This document shows, piece by piece, positions 35,527 to 45,300 of a DNA stretch of 64,000 nt. Origin of the DNA: Clostridiales bacterium (lineage in GTDB: Bacteria; Bacillota; Dethiobacteria; Dethiobacterales; Dethiobacteraceae); contig JAGXRM010000053.1 in NCBI GenBank assembly GCA_018335855.1, positions 28,554 through 92,553 on the forward strand, in the 5' to 3' direction. Below the pieces are notes generated by a model that ran no database searches, was not told the DNA's origin, and saw only the letters and a program-made list of their open reading frames with translations. Made by a program: the position numbers and the translations under genes. Every line of letters begins with the position of its first letter. Within the stretch, counting starts at the first letter, position 1.

Positions 35527-36555
35527 ATGTCGGAGATGTCTAACAGAGAGCGTTTTTTAGCAAAGATGGCTGGACAGGAAACAGACCGCACCCCTGTGTT
35601 TTGTGCGGACCAGACAGCCACGTACGAACAAATGGAGCATTTACAGGCCTTCTGGCCGGAGGCCCATTGTAAAGCAAAGGATATGGCGACACTGGCATCC
35701 GGAGCTTATCACATGCTAGGCTTTGACGCCGTCCGGGTTCCCTTCTGTCAGACGATTGAAGCGGAAGTTCTTGGCTGCACGCCAAAACATGCAGGTAGGG
35801 AAGGGCTACCAAGCATTGACGTGCATCCTTTTAAAATCGGTGACCCTGTAAAACCGTTGCCTGATAATTTTCTAGAGCTGGGCAGGATTCCAGAGTTGAT
35901 CAACGCGGTTAAAATGCTTAAAGAGGAAGTGGGAGATAAGGTTGCCGTAATCGGCGGCATTATTGGGCCATATAGCATTGCCGCCAGTCTGGTGGGTGTT
36001 ATAGATATTCTAAAAATGTCATTTAAAAATCCTGAAAAACTGGTGCCTTATCTGGATTTGGCCGAACAGGCCGGAACCGCTTTAGCTCAGGCACTGGTAG
36101 AGGCTGGCGCAGATGTAATTTGTATTGAAGACATGATGGCATCTATGGATATGATCAGCCCTAAAATTTATAAAACCAGCGTCGCCCCCTGGGAGACCAG
36201 GCAGATCAAGTCTATTTCCGTGCCAGTCATTCTGCATATCTGCGGCAATCTGGATCTTATTATCGACGATATCGCCGAAACGGGAGTTACGGCAATCAGT
36301 GTGGAACCGAAAGTGGACGCGCCAGCAGCCAAGGAGAAGTTAAGTAAATATGACCGTTTTATACCATTAATCGGCGGAGTCGATGCCGTCACCACACTTT
36401 ATTCCGGTAGCCCCGAACAAGTTGCCCAAGTTACCGTAGATGCTATTAATCAAGGGTATGATATGATTGCTCCCGGTTGCTCAATTCCGCCAGGATCAAC
36501 ACTGGAAAACCTGAAAGCTATGGTCATTGGCGCTCAGCGGCAAAAAGCTGATTAA
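35527..36555 (+). CDS. mtaA: MtaA-type methylcobamide methyltransferase
   Basis: A 342-residue UroD-fold methyltransferase with the full zinc site: His237 and Cys239 in LHICGN, and Cys318 in APGCSIPPG, nearly the numbering of archaeal MtaA. In methanogens it transfers the methyl of MtaC to coenzyme M. Bacteria lack that route, so the acceptor here is probably tetrahydrofolate via other enzymes or another thiol. It is the last gene of the mtaB operon and is followed by a terminator. It serves as the cysteine reference for the Sec-containing homologue at 20403. Confidence 0.9.
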   Translation: MSEMSNRERFLAKMAGQETDRTPVFCADQTATYEQMEHLQAFWPEAHCKAKDMATLASGAYHMLGFDAVRVPFCQTIEAEVLGCTPKHAGREGLPSIDVHPFKIGDPVKPLPDNFLELGRIPELINAVKMLKEEVGDKVAVIGGIIGPYSIAASLVGVIDILKMSFKNPEKLVPYLDLAEQAGTALAQALVEAGADVICIEDMMASMDMISPKIYKTSVAPWETRQIKSISVPVILHICGNLDLIIDDIAETGVTAISVEPKVDAPAAKEKLSKYDRFIPLIGGVDAVTTLYSGSPEQVAQVTVDAINQGYDMIAPGCSIPPGSTLENLKAMVIGAQRQKAD

Positions 36556-36581
36556 CTACTTGCGGATTACTCACTCCTATG

Positions 36582-36615
36582 CAAGCAACTCCCAACAGGC
36601 GTCGGGGGTTGCTTG
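36582..36615 (+). terminator. Terminator hairpin after mtaA
   Basis: CAAGCAACTCCC (36582-36593) pairs with GGGGGTTGCTTG (36604-36615), one G-T pair, with T-rich DNA downstream. It ends the methanol operon. Confidence 0.75.
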
Positions 36616-36717
36616 TGCTATTTAAGGTTTTATTATTTTTTTGTTTTGTCGGCAGGAAATGAAGTGCTATAGCTAGAAAAATAAGAATATTCATGCAAAA
36701 TGGGGAGGCGCCTGAGA

Positions 36718-37191
36718 ATGAACGAAGATTTAATGATGCTTGCCAGAAATAAGGCGGGTGAAAATTTTAAACAAGGTTATAACTGTGCCGAAGCGCTGTT
36801 TAGGGCTTACTTAGATATTCTGCCCAATGATTTTAGCCCCGAGGTGGCACGCATTGCCAGCACGCTTGGCGGCGGTCTGGGGCGTTCGGGCTGCTCCTGC
36901 GGCGCACTAACCGGTTCGGAACTGGTCTTAGGGATGTTGGCGGGCAGAGACACCCAAACAGACGACTTAAACCGTATTTACCAGCTTTCAGGGGAACTGC
37001 ACGATCGGTTTAAGGAGAAATTCGGTAGCACCTGTTGCCGAGTCCTTAATAAAGAAGACTACCAGAGTCAGGATCATTTCCGTCGTTGCCTGAAGATAAC
37101 CGGCGGTGCATCCATGCTCCTGATGCAGTTTCTTCAGGAGAAAAACTTACTAAACGGACGGTTGGATCAAATGATAGCAGAAATGAAATAA
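36718..37191 (+). CDS. C_GCAxxG_C_C-type redox-active protein
   Basis: A 157-residue protein of the C_GCAxxG_C_C family. It has the conserved NCAEAL segment, the GCSCGALTG motif, a CC pair (STCCRVL) and a further Cys (RRCLKI). Family members are thought to bind a metal or Fe-S centre and act in redox reactions, without a defined substrate. GGGGAGGCG lies before ATG 36718; an ATG at 36700 is in frame but precedes that site. It stands alone between two terminators, so it is monocistronic. Confidence 0.8.
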   Translation: MNEDLMMLARNKAGENFKQGYNCAEALFRAYLDILPNDFSPEVARIASTLGGGLGRSGCSCGALTGSELVLGMLAGRDTQTDDLNRIYQLSGELHDRFKEKFGSTCCRVLNKEDYQSQDHFRRCLKITGGASMLLMQFLQEKNLLNGRLDQMIAEMK

Positions 37192-37202
37192 CGGCAAAAA
37201 AA

Positions 37203-37225
37203 GCCGGAGCGTACGCTCCGGCTTT
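37203..37225. terminator. Bidirectional terminator
   Basis: GCCGGAGC-GTAC-GCTCCGGC, flanked by A-run and T-run, lies after the redox protein and before the convergent glutaredoxin-like gene. Confidence 0.88.
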
Positions 37226-37278
37226 AGAGTTTGTGACAAACTGTACATAAGTGGTACCACGGTACCGATCTAAATTCC

Positions 37279-37494
37279 TCAGCCCCCACCCTGGAAACCG
37301 ATTTCCATCAGTTTGCCGTCCTTGACAATGACAGGGACCTTAGTTGCTTTAAATGTTTCCGTAACAGTGTTATGCCCATCTTTGTCAGTAGAAACGTTTA
37401 CTTCCGTAAAGGGAATCCCTTCCTTTGTATAATGCTCCATGGCTGCCTTACAGTGCGGGCAGCCTGTCTTGGTGTAAATCAATAAATCGGACAT
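37279..37494 (-). CDS. Glutaredoxin-like protein
   Basis: A 71-residue thioredoxin-fold protein with the CPHC redox motif near the N-terminus (YTKTGCPHCKAAM), cis-Pro in KVPVIVKDG and a Gly-rich C-terminal end (GFQGGG). The size matches NrdH-like and small glutaredoxin-family proteins of anaerobes. It probably reduces protein disulfides using an unknown reductase. It is alone on the minus strand, with a GGGGGTG ribosome site. Confidence 0.88.
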   Translation of the reverse strand: MSDLLIYTKTGCPHCKAAMEHYTKEGIPFTEVNVSTDKDGHNTVTETFKATKVPVIVKDGKLMEIGFQGGG

Positions 37495-37577
37495 GGTGCA
37501 CCCCCTTGCTAAGAACTTATTATTAGTTTACAATGATTGGCATAACGATGCAAGCTGAAAAGAATAGGGGGCATCCT

Positions 37578-38498
37578 ATGGCAACACAACTCACGCAACT
37601 AAAAGGTACCAGCTACTATATTCCTGGTGCGGTCAATACCGGAGTTATTGTTGAGGGCAAAGATTGTTTGTTAATTGATACCGGTCTGGATCGTCAAGCC
37701 GGTAAACAGATTTTACGTTGTCTGGAAGAAGAGGGGCTTACCCCCAAAGTAATTATTAATACCCACTCCCATGCTGATCATTACGGCGGGAATGCGATTA
37801 TTTGTAAACAAACCGGTGCCAAAGTTTTTGCCTCGTCCCTGGAAAAGGCAGTCATTGAAAATCCGTATCTGGAACCTTTTTACCTTTTCTCGGCTGCCCC
37901 GGTCAAAGATTTAAGCACCCGCTTTCTAATGGCCCAGCCCTCCCCGGTGCATGGTGTGCTGGAAGCAGGGGTTTTTGACAGCGACGGTTTTCATGTTGAG
38001 ATTATTCATCTGCCCGGCCACAGTCCGGAGCAAATTGGCGTTGTCAGTGGAGACGGCGTCTGTTTTACTGCCGACGCGTATTTTGCCCCGTCTATCCTGG
38101 ACAAGTATGGATTACCCTACTGTGCTGATATTACTTCTGCACTGCAGACGCTGAACACACTGTGGCAGAGCGACTACGACCTTTACCTCCCGTGCCACGG
38201 GGAACCGGAAGTAAAAGCAACGGAAACAATCTTAAAAAATGTAGGAGTGATAGAAAGAGCCCTGGAGCAAATTTTAGTCATTCTCTGTGATGGGGGAAGA
38301 ACCAGGGAAGAAGTATTGGCAGCGTTTATGATACAAAATAACCGTGAATTAAACCCGGTGCAGTATGTGCTTAACCATGGTGCCATCACCGCCTGTCTTT
38401 CCCACTTGCATTTGATTAGTAAGGTCGGGTATCATTTCCAGGACGGCAAAATGCTCTGGGAAAAGACCACGGGGCAGACCTGTTCCCCCTTTGGGTGA
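37578..38498 (+). CDS. MBL-fold metallo-hydrolase
   Basis: A metallo-beta-lactamase-fold protein of 306 residues with the metal-binding NTHSHADHYGGN motif (HxHxDH), LPGHSPEQIG and a further LPCHGEPE His. A C-terminal helical region could be a winged-helix-like tail. Start taken at ATG 37578 behind AGGGGG; the frame is open further upstream. Hydrolase substrates of this branch vary (thioesters, glyoxalase-like, nucleic acids), and nothing here narrows it down. Confidence 0.85.
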   Translation: MATQLTQLKGTSYYIPGAVNTGVIVEGKDCLLIDTGLDRQAGKQILRCLEEEGLTPKVIINTHSHADHYGGNAIICKQTGAKVFASSLEKAVIENPYLEPFYLFSAAPVKDLSTRFLMAQPSPVHGVLEAGVFDSDGFHVEIIHLPGHSPEQIGVVSGDGVCFTADAYFAPSILDKYGLPYCADITSALQTLNTLWQSDYDLYLPCHGEPEVKATETILKNVGVIERALEQILVILCDGGRTREEVLAAFMIQNNRELNPVQYVLNHGAITACLSHLHLISKVGYHFQDGKMLWEKTTGQTCSPFG

Positions 38499-38511
38499 GG
38501 AACACGCCTTT

Positions 38512-38533
38512 AAACCTGAGTGCAGGTTTTAAC
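38512..38533 (+). terminator. Weak terminator after MBL-fold gene
   Basis: AAACCTG-AGTG-CAGGTTT hairpin with a short T-run, between the hydrolase and tex. Confidence 0.5.
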
Positions 38534-38590
38534 GATTGATGAACAGTTGCTAATGGTCTCATAATAAATGTAGCAGTTACGGAGGTTGAA

Positions 38591-40726
38591 ATGAACCAGG
38601 AAGAAAGAATTATTACGCGTATTGCTGCCGACATCGGCTTACCGTCTCAACGGATTGCCAAAGCGGTTGCTTTACTGGATGAAGGAAATACGGTTCCCTT
38701 TATCGCCCGTTACCGTAAAGAAGTAACAGAGGGGATGGATGATGAAGAGCTTCGCATGTTGGCTGATAAACTAAATCTTTACCGAAACCTAGAGAAGAGC
38801 CGGGAAGATATTCTCAGATTTTTATCAGAGCAAGGGGTACTGACGGCGGAACTTGAAGCCTCTGTTACTACAGCCAACACCGCCACGGAACTGGAAGACA
38901 TTTATCGCCCGTACCGACCGAAGAAACGGACCCGGGCCACCATTGCCAAAGGAAAAGGACTGGAACCCTTAGCTCTGGCCCTACTTAAAGGCATCCAAGA
39001 TCCCGGCACGGTAGCGGAATCATACATAAACGATGAGGTGCTCACAGCAGAGGACGCGTTGGCAGGGGCCCGGGACATTATTGCTGAAGTGATTTCTGAT
39101 GAACCGCAACCAAGAAAAGAGATCAGGAATTTACTCTTTAACCGGGGGTTGATTGTCAGCCGTGCAAGCAAGCAGGAAGAAAGCCCCTATGAAATGTATT
39201 ATGATTACAGTGAACCGATAAAAAAGGTACAACCTCATCGGGTTTTAGCCATGAACAGGGGAGAACAGGAAAAATTTCTCCATGTTAAAATTGAATTTTC
39301 CGATGAGCTTGCTTTGAGTGTTCTGGAAAAGTTTTATCTTCGCAATATCAATTCAGATGAAGCAAAAGAACACGTTTTAGCCGCAATCAAAGACGGCTGG
39401 AAACGTCTCTTATTTCCGTCTCTGGACAGAGAAGTAAGAAATGAACTGACATCCCGGGCAGAAGAGCAAGCGCTAAAAATATTTAACGCAAATTTAAAAG
39501 GCCTGTTGCTAACGCCACCCATTCCGGAAAAGAGGATTTTAGGTCTGGATCCGGGATACCGGACAGGGTGCAAATTGGCCTGTATTGATGAAACAGGGAA
39601 GCTGCTGGAAACGACCGTTATCTACCCTACACCACCCCATAATAAAATAGAAGCGTCTGCCGCCGTAGTAAAAAAACTAATTGAAAAACATGATTTGAAC
39701 ACAGTGGCCATTGGCAACGGCACAGCCGGACGGGAGAGCGAGGAATTTATTGCCTGGGTTATTGCAGAGATGAACCGTGATATTGAATATACAGTAGTTA
39801 ACGAGGCGGGTGCCAGTATTTACTCAGCATCCAAGCTGGGCAGTTCCGAGTTTCCCGACTTGGATGTGGCGGAACGAAGTGCTGTATCAATATCACGCCG
39901 TGTGCAGGATCCTCTGGCTGAACTGGTTAAAATTGATCCCCGCTCTATTGGTGTGGGTCAGTATCAGCATGATGTAAACCAGAAGAGACTGGAAGAAGTG
40001 TTAACCGGAGTGGTGGAAGACTGTGTCAACCAAGTCGGCGTAGATTTAACGACTGCTTCAGCACCTTTGCTGGAAAGGGTGGCCGGTGTTAATAAAACAA
40101 TCGCCGCAAATATTGTTGCATTCAGGGAAGAGCATGGGGCATTTACATCGAGAACGGATTTAAAAAAAGTCGCGAAACTTGGACCCGCATCATTTAAACA
40201 ATGTGCAGGGTTTCTGCGTATTCCTAATGCAGAAAATTACCTTGACAGAAGTGCCGTACACCCGGAGTCCTACAAAGTTGCTGAAAAATTAATAAGACTG
40301 ATGAAGATTTCTTATACTGACCTTGGTAATCCTCAGGCCATTCCTGCAGTGAATATTAAAGAAACCGCGCTGGAGCTAGGTGTGGGGGAGCCAACACTCC
40401 ATGACATAGTTGAGGAATTTAAAAAACCGGGCAGGGACCCCCGGGAAGATGTTCCAAAACCGATTTTCAAAAAAGGGGTTCTCCATCTCAAAGATTTGAA
40501 AGCAGGGATGGAACTCACCGGAGTTGTCCGCAACGTCGTTGATTTCGGTGCGTTTGTAGATATTGGCGTTCATCAGGACGGGCTGGTACATATCTCTCAG
40601 CTTGCTGAGAAGTTTGTAAAACACCCGCTGGATGTGGTTCAGGTCGGCGATGTTGTCAACGTCACAGTACTGTCCGTGGATGTTCATAAAAAAAGGATAG
40701 CCTTAACATGCTTAGGAACAGGCTAA
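38591..40726 (+). CDS. tex: Tex-family RNA-binding transcription accessory protein
   Basis: A 711-residue Tex protein. The layout is an N-terminal helical region, a YqgF/RNase H-like domain (ILGLDPGYRTGCKLACID), helix-hairpin-helix segments and a C-terminal S1 domain (GMELTGVVRNVVDFGAFVDIGVHQDGLVHISQL). Tex acts on transcription and nucleic acid metabolism and is highly conserved. The length is usual. The 3' end overlaps the start of the following small antitoxin-like gene by 19 nt. Confidence 0.95.
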   Translation: MNQEERIITRIAADIGLPSQRIAKAVALLDEGNTVPFIARYRKEVTEGMDDEELRMLADKLNLYRNLEKSREDILRFLSEQGVLTAELEASVTTANTATELEDIYRPYRPKKRTRATIAKGKGLEPLALALLKGIQDPGTVAESYINDEVLTAEDALAGARDIIAEVISDEPQPRKEIRNLLFNRGLIVSRASKQEESPYEMYYDYSEPIKKVQPHRVLAMNRGEQEKFLHVKIEFSDELALSVLEKFYLRNINSDEAKEHVLAAIKDGWKRLLFPSLDREVRNELTSRAEEQALKIFNANLKGLLLTPPIPEKRILGLDPGYRTGCKLACIDETGKLLETTVIYPTPPHNKIEASAAVVKKLIEKHDLNTVAIGNGTAGRESEEFIAWVIAEMNRDIEYTVVNEAGASIYSASKLGSSEFPDLDVAERSAVSISRRVQDPLAELVKIDPRSIGVGQYQHDVNQKRLEEVLTGVVEDCVNQVGVDLTTASAPLLERVAGVNKTIAANIVAFREEHGAFTSRTDLKKVAKLGPASFKQCAGFLRIPNAENYLDRSAVHPESYKVAEKLIRLMKISYTDLGNPQAIPAVNIKETALELGVGEPTLHDIVEEFKKPGRDPREDVPKPIFKKGVLHLKDLKAGMELTGVVRNVVDFGAFVDIGVHQDGLVHISQLAEKFVKHPLDVVQVGDVVNVTVLSVDVHKKRIALTCLGTG

Positions 40727-41001
40727 GGTACATATTTTCCAATGAGAATATGTTGACCTGGCATCACACTGAAAGCCAAAAAGAAGAACTCGGGAAACTT
40801 GCGGCACAAAAAGGGAAAGCTCTTGCGGAGCTTATTAGAGAGGCTATTGATATGTATATAGTTGAAAACAAATTGAAAACTGAAGACCATATCATTGAAA
40901 CAAGCGGATTATGGAAAGACAGAGATGATATCGACTCAGAAGAATATATAACAAGTTTACGGCACGAACTTAATTTACGCTTAGAGGATAATTCACTATG
41001 A
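40708..41001 (+). CDS. Ribbon-helix-helix (CopG-like) antitoxin
   Basis: A 97-residue protein with an RHH-like core (WHHTESQKEELGKLAAQKGKALAELIREAIDMYI) and a charged C-terminal part that would bind a toxin. An AAAGGA site precedes the ATG at 40708, which lies inside the end of tex; ATG 40750 is an alternative. It overlaps by 4 nt the start of a truncated PIN-domain gene, the normal VapBC order. Confidence 0.72.
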   Translation: MLRNRLRYIFSNENMLTWHHTESQKEELGKLAAQKGKALAELIREAIDMYIVENKLKTEDHIIETSGLWKDRDDIDSEEYITSLRHELNLRLEDNSL

Positions 41002-41168
41002 TGACTTTATTTGATACAAATATTCTTATAGATCATCTAAAAGGCAAAAAAGAGGCTACGCTTGTACTGCAAAACTGTATTAACAACAAAATATTGTTAG
41101 CATGTTCGGTGATAACCAGAATAGAACTCTTAAGCGGTATGCGGACAGGTGAGGAAAGTAAGATATAG
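40998..41168 (+). pseudogene. Truncated PIN-domain (VapC-like) toxin
   Basis: The 56 codons encode the N-terminal part of a PIN RNase: MMTLFDTNILIDHLKG holds the first catalytic Asp, and SVITRIELLSG the catalytic Glu. A TAG follows; intact VapC proteins are about 130 residues, and the acidic residues of the second half are missing. No continuation is seen in the other frames. The toxin is therefore probably dead, while its antitoxin stays intact. Confidence 0.75.
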
Positions 41169-41227
41169 AAGTAGTCAAACCTTATTAATTACACCTGACA
41201 GAAAAGCTCTCGTTCTTTTATTAGTCT

Positions 41228-41650
41228 TTACTCAGTTCCAAGAGAGTTGTTGATAAGACGAATATACTCTGTTGCCATTTCCTTTAACTTCGGAATAGTT
41301 GCAAATACAATATCGTCCTCGATTTTGTCATATTCATGGACGATTCGGTTACGCATGCCGGTACAAGGTGCTAACTCTTCTGCGAACTGTTGCGGCAGAT
41401 AACCCAGCCTTGCCATAATTTCAAACGAAACATAGTAGTCTTTGGGAGGCGGTTGCTTTTCTTCTGCGATGATCATTGAGTTAATATCAACCATACTTTC
41501 CACAATTAATTGTACCAGTCGCTCACCGGTTCGCTTAATAAAATAGTTGCCAGTATAATCATTAATAGTATAGTTTGTCAGCGGCCCTATTTCCTTAAGG
41601 TACTCAGTTAGATTAGTTAACTTTCGGCGGATAACATGACTTTGTTCCAA
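41228..41650 (-). CDS. hepT: HepT-like toxin (HEPN, DUF86)
   Basis: A 140-residue HEPN-domain protein with the RNase motif R-x4-H-x-Y (RNRIVHEY) near the C-terminus. HepT toxins are kept harmless by a MntA nucleotidyltransferase that adds AMP to the tyrosine. It overlaps the mntA-like gene by 38 nt, in the usual order (mntA first on this strand). Confidence 0.88.
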   Translation of the reverse strand: MEQSHVIRRKLTNLTEYLKEIGPLTNYTINDYTGNYFIKRTGERLVQLIVESMVDINSMIIAEEKQPPPKDYYVSFEIMARLGYLPQQFAEELAPCTGMRNRIVHEYDKIEDDIVFATIPKLKEMATEYIRLINNSLGTE

Positions 41651-42041
41651 GTGCAGCCCCTCCAGTAAAATCTTTTAAATACCAATCAGCGAGTCGATAA
41701 ATTTTTTGCATATCATGATGTTTTTTAACAGTATCGGCAAAAAAACGCAAGTAAACTTCCTTGTCCGGACAGTACAGAATTTCGCAACGGGAAAGAATTT
41801 GAAAGTTTAAGAGAGGATCACTGTGATTTAGTACAGCTATATCTAGTTTGTAGGTAGGAAAGAGCGGCATGAGGCCCTGAACGATTTGCTGATAGTTATA
41901 ATCGCCATCTTTAAATAAAATTCCTAAGTCTACGTCACTATTCTCCCGAAACCTGTCTGATGCACGAGACCCAAACAAGAGAATCATGGCAACATTATTT
42001 TTTTTGCTAAAAGTTTCAAGAGCAGGCATGTCCAGGTTCAT
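41613..42041 (-). CDS. mntA: MntA-like nucleotidyltransferase antitoxin
   Basis: A 142-residue minimal nucleotidyltransferase with the GSx10DxD motif (GSRASDRFRENSDVD). In MntA-HepT modules it AMPylates the HepT toxin. Directly upstream of and overlapping hepT on the minus strand. The pair appears intact. Confidence 0.88.
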   Translation of the reverse strand: MNLDMPALETFSKKNNVAMILLFGSRASDRFRENSDVDLGILFKDGDYNYQQIVQGLMPLFPTYKLDIAVLNHSDPLLNFQILSRCEILYCPDKEVYLRFFADTVKKHHDMQKIYRLADWYLKDFTGGAALGTKSCYPPKVN

Positions 42042-42086
42042 ATGATCACCTCACAGTGCTTGTAAAAATTTGGTTAACCACTTTAA

Positions 42087-42251
42087 TTATATTATATATG
42101 CTATGAGAAGAAAAGCAAAAATAGAGGCAAGGACAATAAAACCTGTCCCTATGCCACTATACCCAAGCTCTTTGATCAAGGCAAACCCACAATTGATAAG
42201 GATACCACAAAAAACCCCACAGAAAGACAACAAGAGTGAGAAATAATACAT
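42087..42251 (-). CDS. Small two-helix membrane protein
   Basis: A 54-residue hydrophobic peptide with two predicted helices separated by IKELGYSGIGTG. The frame extends upstream to 42311, but the extension overlaps the dnaE promoter and has no ribosome site, so I begin at ATG 42251. Even there the ribosome site is weak. Function unknown. Confidence 0.45.
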   Translation of the reverse strand: MYYFSLLLSFCGVFCGILINCGFALIKELGYSGIGTGFIVLASIFAFLLIAYII

Positions 42252-42260
42252 ATTTTCCAG

Positions 42261-42308
42261 TTGTGATTTTCCACCCCGCAGGGTATAATATGTGCGAACA
42301 CATGTTTG
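42261..42308 (+). promoter_or_regulatory. SigA promoter with LexA (SOS) box upstream of dnaE
   Basis: TTGTGA (42261-42266), 17 nt, TATAAT (42284-42289). Just downstream lies CGAACACATGTTTG (42295-42308), which fits the Gram-positive LexA box CGAACRNRYGTTCG except for one base. It covers the expected transcription start. Confidence 0.75.
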
Positions 42309-42326
42309 CATGCGGGGTGGTTTTTT

Positions 42327-45300
42327 ATGTCATTTATCCATTTACGGGTTCATAGTGAATACAGTTTTTTGCGTGGCGCCTGCCGTCTGGAGGCGCTGGT
42401 GGACCATGCCCTGGAGCTGGGCATGCCTGCGGTGGCTCTGACCGATTACAATGTTCTGCACGGTGCCGCCCGCTTTACTGAGATTGCCAGGCGTAAAGGG
42501 ATTGTGCCAATCCTCGGCGTCGAATTCCGCCTGCCTTCGGGATTACCCCTGGTACTACTGGTCCGGGACACCTCCGGTTGGGAGAACTTATTGCTGTTAA
42601 CAAACCATGTGCAGTTGTCACGCCATCCCACAGTTTTGGACCTGCCGGCTTTAGGCCTTTATCATAAAGGACTGAGTGCGGTGCTGCACGCCCAGGGAGA
42701 TGATGTGACACTCTCGGCAGACGTCACTCCCCGTGCCGTTGCTGCGGAGCTACAAGCGTTGTACCCTGTATTTGGCAGCGAACTCTTTATGGGGCTGGAG
42801 GACGCTGGGGTAAACGGCACGGTTCAGTTTAACCGGTTGCTGGCCGAGTTGGCATTGGCAAAAGGAGTACCGCTCCTAGCCACTCATAATGTCCATTATG
42901 TCCTGCCCGGTGATGACACAGCATACCGAATGGTGAACTGTGTACGGGATGGCAGGCCCCTGGCCGGTACATACCGGTCGTTTTGTACAGGATATGATTT
43001 AAAAAGCCCCGCTGAAATGCAGGATCGCTTTGCCTCTTATCCCGGGGCATATGAAAATACACTGCGTTTAGCCCGACGCTGCTCCTTTATATTGGAAGCA
43101 GGCCCTGTTCATTTACCTGTATTTACTCCGCCCGGCGGGGAAAGCGACAAGTCATGTCTGCGGCGGCTTTGTTGTGAAGGATTAAGACATAAAGGGATCA
43201 AGACGACGGCAGCCCGACGTCGGCTTGCTTATGAAATGTCTGTGATTCATAAAAAAGGGCTGGCATCTTATTTTTTAATTGTCCATGATCTTGTGGGTTT
43301 CGCAGAACGTTCCGCTATTCCCGTGGGCCCTGGCCGGGGTTCGGCTGGAGGAAGTCTGGTGGCTTATCTTTTGGGAATTACCAGGGTGGACCCTTTGGCT
43401 CACGGCCTCTATTTTGAGCGTTTTTTAAGCGAAGACCGGACCGGCTTTCCCGATATCGACCTGGATGTATGCCAGCGCCGTCGGGATGAGCTTCTCACAT
43501 ATCTGCGCTCCCGGTACGGCAAAGAGCGGGTCGCCCAGGTCAGCACCTTCAGCACTCTGGGGGCCCGGGCCGCCGTCCGTGAAGTAGGCAAAGTATTGGA
43601 TGCCACCGGTGACAAAATTGCTGCCGTCGCTGAAGCGCTGCCCTATTATTCGGGCCAGGGAGGAATTGAGGCCGCAGTCCGCCAGTATCCGGAGTTTCGT
43701 TCATCGCTATTGCGGGGAGATTCTTCCCGTACCCTTCTCAACGGTGCCAGCCAACTGGAGGGTCTCTGCCGCCACCTGTCTACCCATGCCAGCGGAGTAA
43801 TCCTCGGTGTGGACGACCTGACACGGCTGGTGCCGCTATGCCGCGGTGCTTCAGGTGAAGTGCTTACCCAGTGGGATAAAGACGATGTGGAAGCGCATGG
43901 CTTTCTAAAAATAGACATCCTCGGTTCCCGGAACCTTACCGTGATTCAGGATACACTGACTTTCGTCACGGAAAGGCGGGGAAGCGCTCCTACAACGGAA
44001 GAGATTCCCCTTAATGACAAAGAGACCTTTGCCGCATTGCGACGGGGAGAAGGGTTGGGGTGTTTTCAACTGGAGAGTACGGGCATGCGACGGATTTTAC
44101 GCAGACTGGCACCGGAACGGCTGGATGACCTTATCCACCTGCTTTCTCTGTACCGCCCCGGACCGTGGGAAAGTGGCATGGTGGAGACGTTTATCGCCCG
44201 CAGGCACGGCGTGGAAAAAGTTTCCCAAATTCATCCCGCCTTAGCACCAATCCTAGATGACACCTACGGCGTTGTCCTTTACCAGGAGCAGGTCATGCGC
44301 ATCGCCAATGAAATAGGCGGGTACACGCCGGGGGAAGCAGATCGCCTGCGCCGCGAAATGACCCGCCGCTCCCCACTACTGCAGACACAGTACCGGGAAA
44401 CGTTTATTGCCGGCGCTGCACAGAAGGGGATTGGCTGCAAAGAGGCTACGGATATATTTGACCACCTCTGCCGCTTTGCAGGGTACGGCTTCAATAAAGC
44501 TCACTCAGCCGCCTACGCTCTGGTGTCCTATTGGACGGCCTATCTTAAATATCATTATCCTGTTGAGTTTTATGCCGCATTGCTGTCAAGCGGTGCCGGT
44601 TACTACGGACCCGCAGTATATGTCCAGGAAGCGCGTTCCAGAGGTATTACAGTCTTGCCACCCCATATTAATGGGAGCGGCCTGATGTTTACGCCTGAAG
44701 AGAATGCGATCCGGGCTGCGTTGCCTTTAGTCCGGGACCTGGGGAGCAGAGGTGCAGCCGCCATACTGACTGCCCGACAAAGCGGCCCCTTCCACTCTCT
44801 GGCCGATTTTTGCCGTCGGGTAGGGCGGGGATTGCTGCGACGTAGTGCGTTGTCCAATATGGCTAAAGCAGGAGCATTCGACGGCTTAGGTCTAAACCGG
44901 CGCCAAACTTTGGCATCACTGGATGACGTTCTTAAACACGCAGATAAGGTGGCTGGGCAACTTAGTATATTTGACTTACTGCCGCAAGAAGAAGAAACGC
45001 CCCAGGCGGATGCGCCGGCCTATACGGTGGAAGAGATTGTTGGCGCCGAGCTGGAGAATCTGGGCATGGCATTGACAGCACATCCGCTTACCGTATTTAC
45101 AAGTAAACTCACAGGGATATCCCGCACTCCACTGTCTAAGTTGGCAACATTACCGCCAGAGCGGGACGTGACCGTGGCCGGCGTGGTGGTGGGCCGCTCC
45201 CGGCGCCGCTTAAAACGGGGCGGGGTCATGCTGACACTGTATCTCTCCGATGAGAGCGGTTTCGCCGAAGCTGTTTTCTTCCCGGAAGCTTACAAACGCT

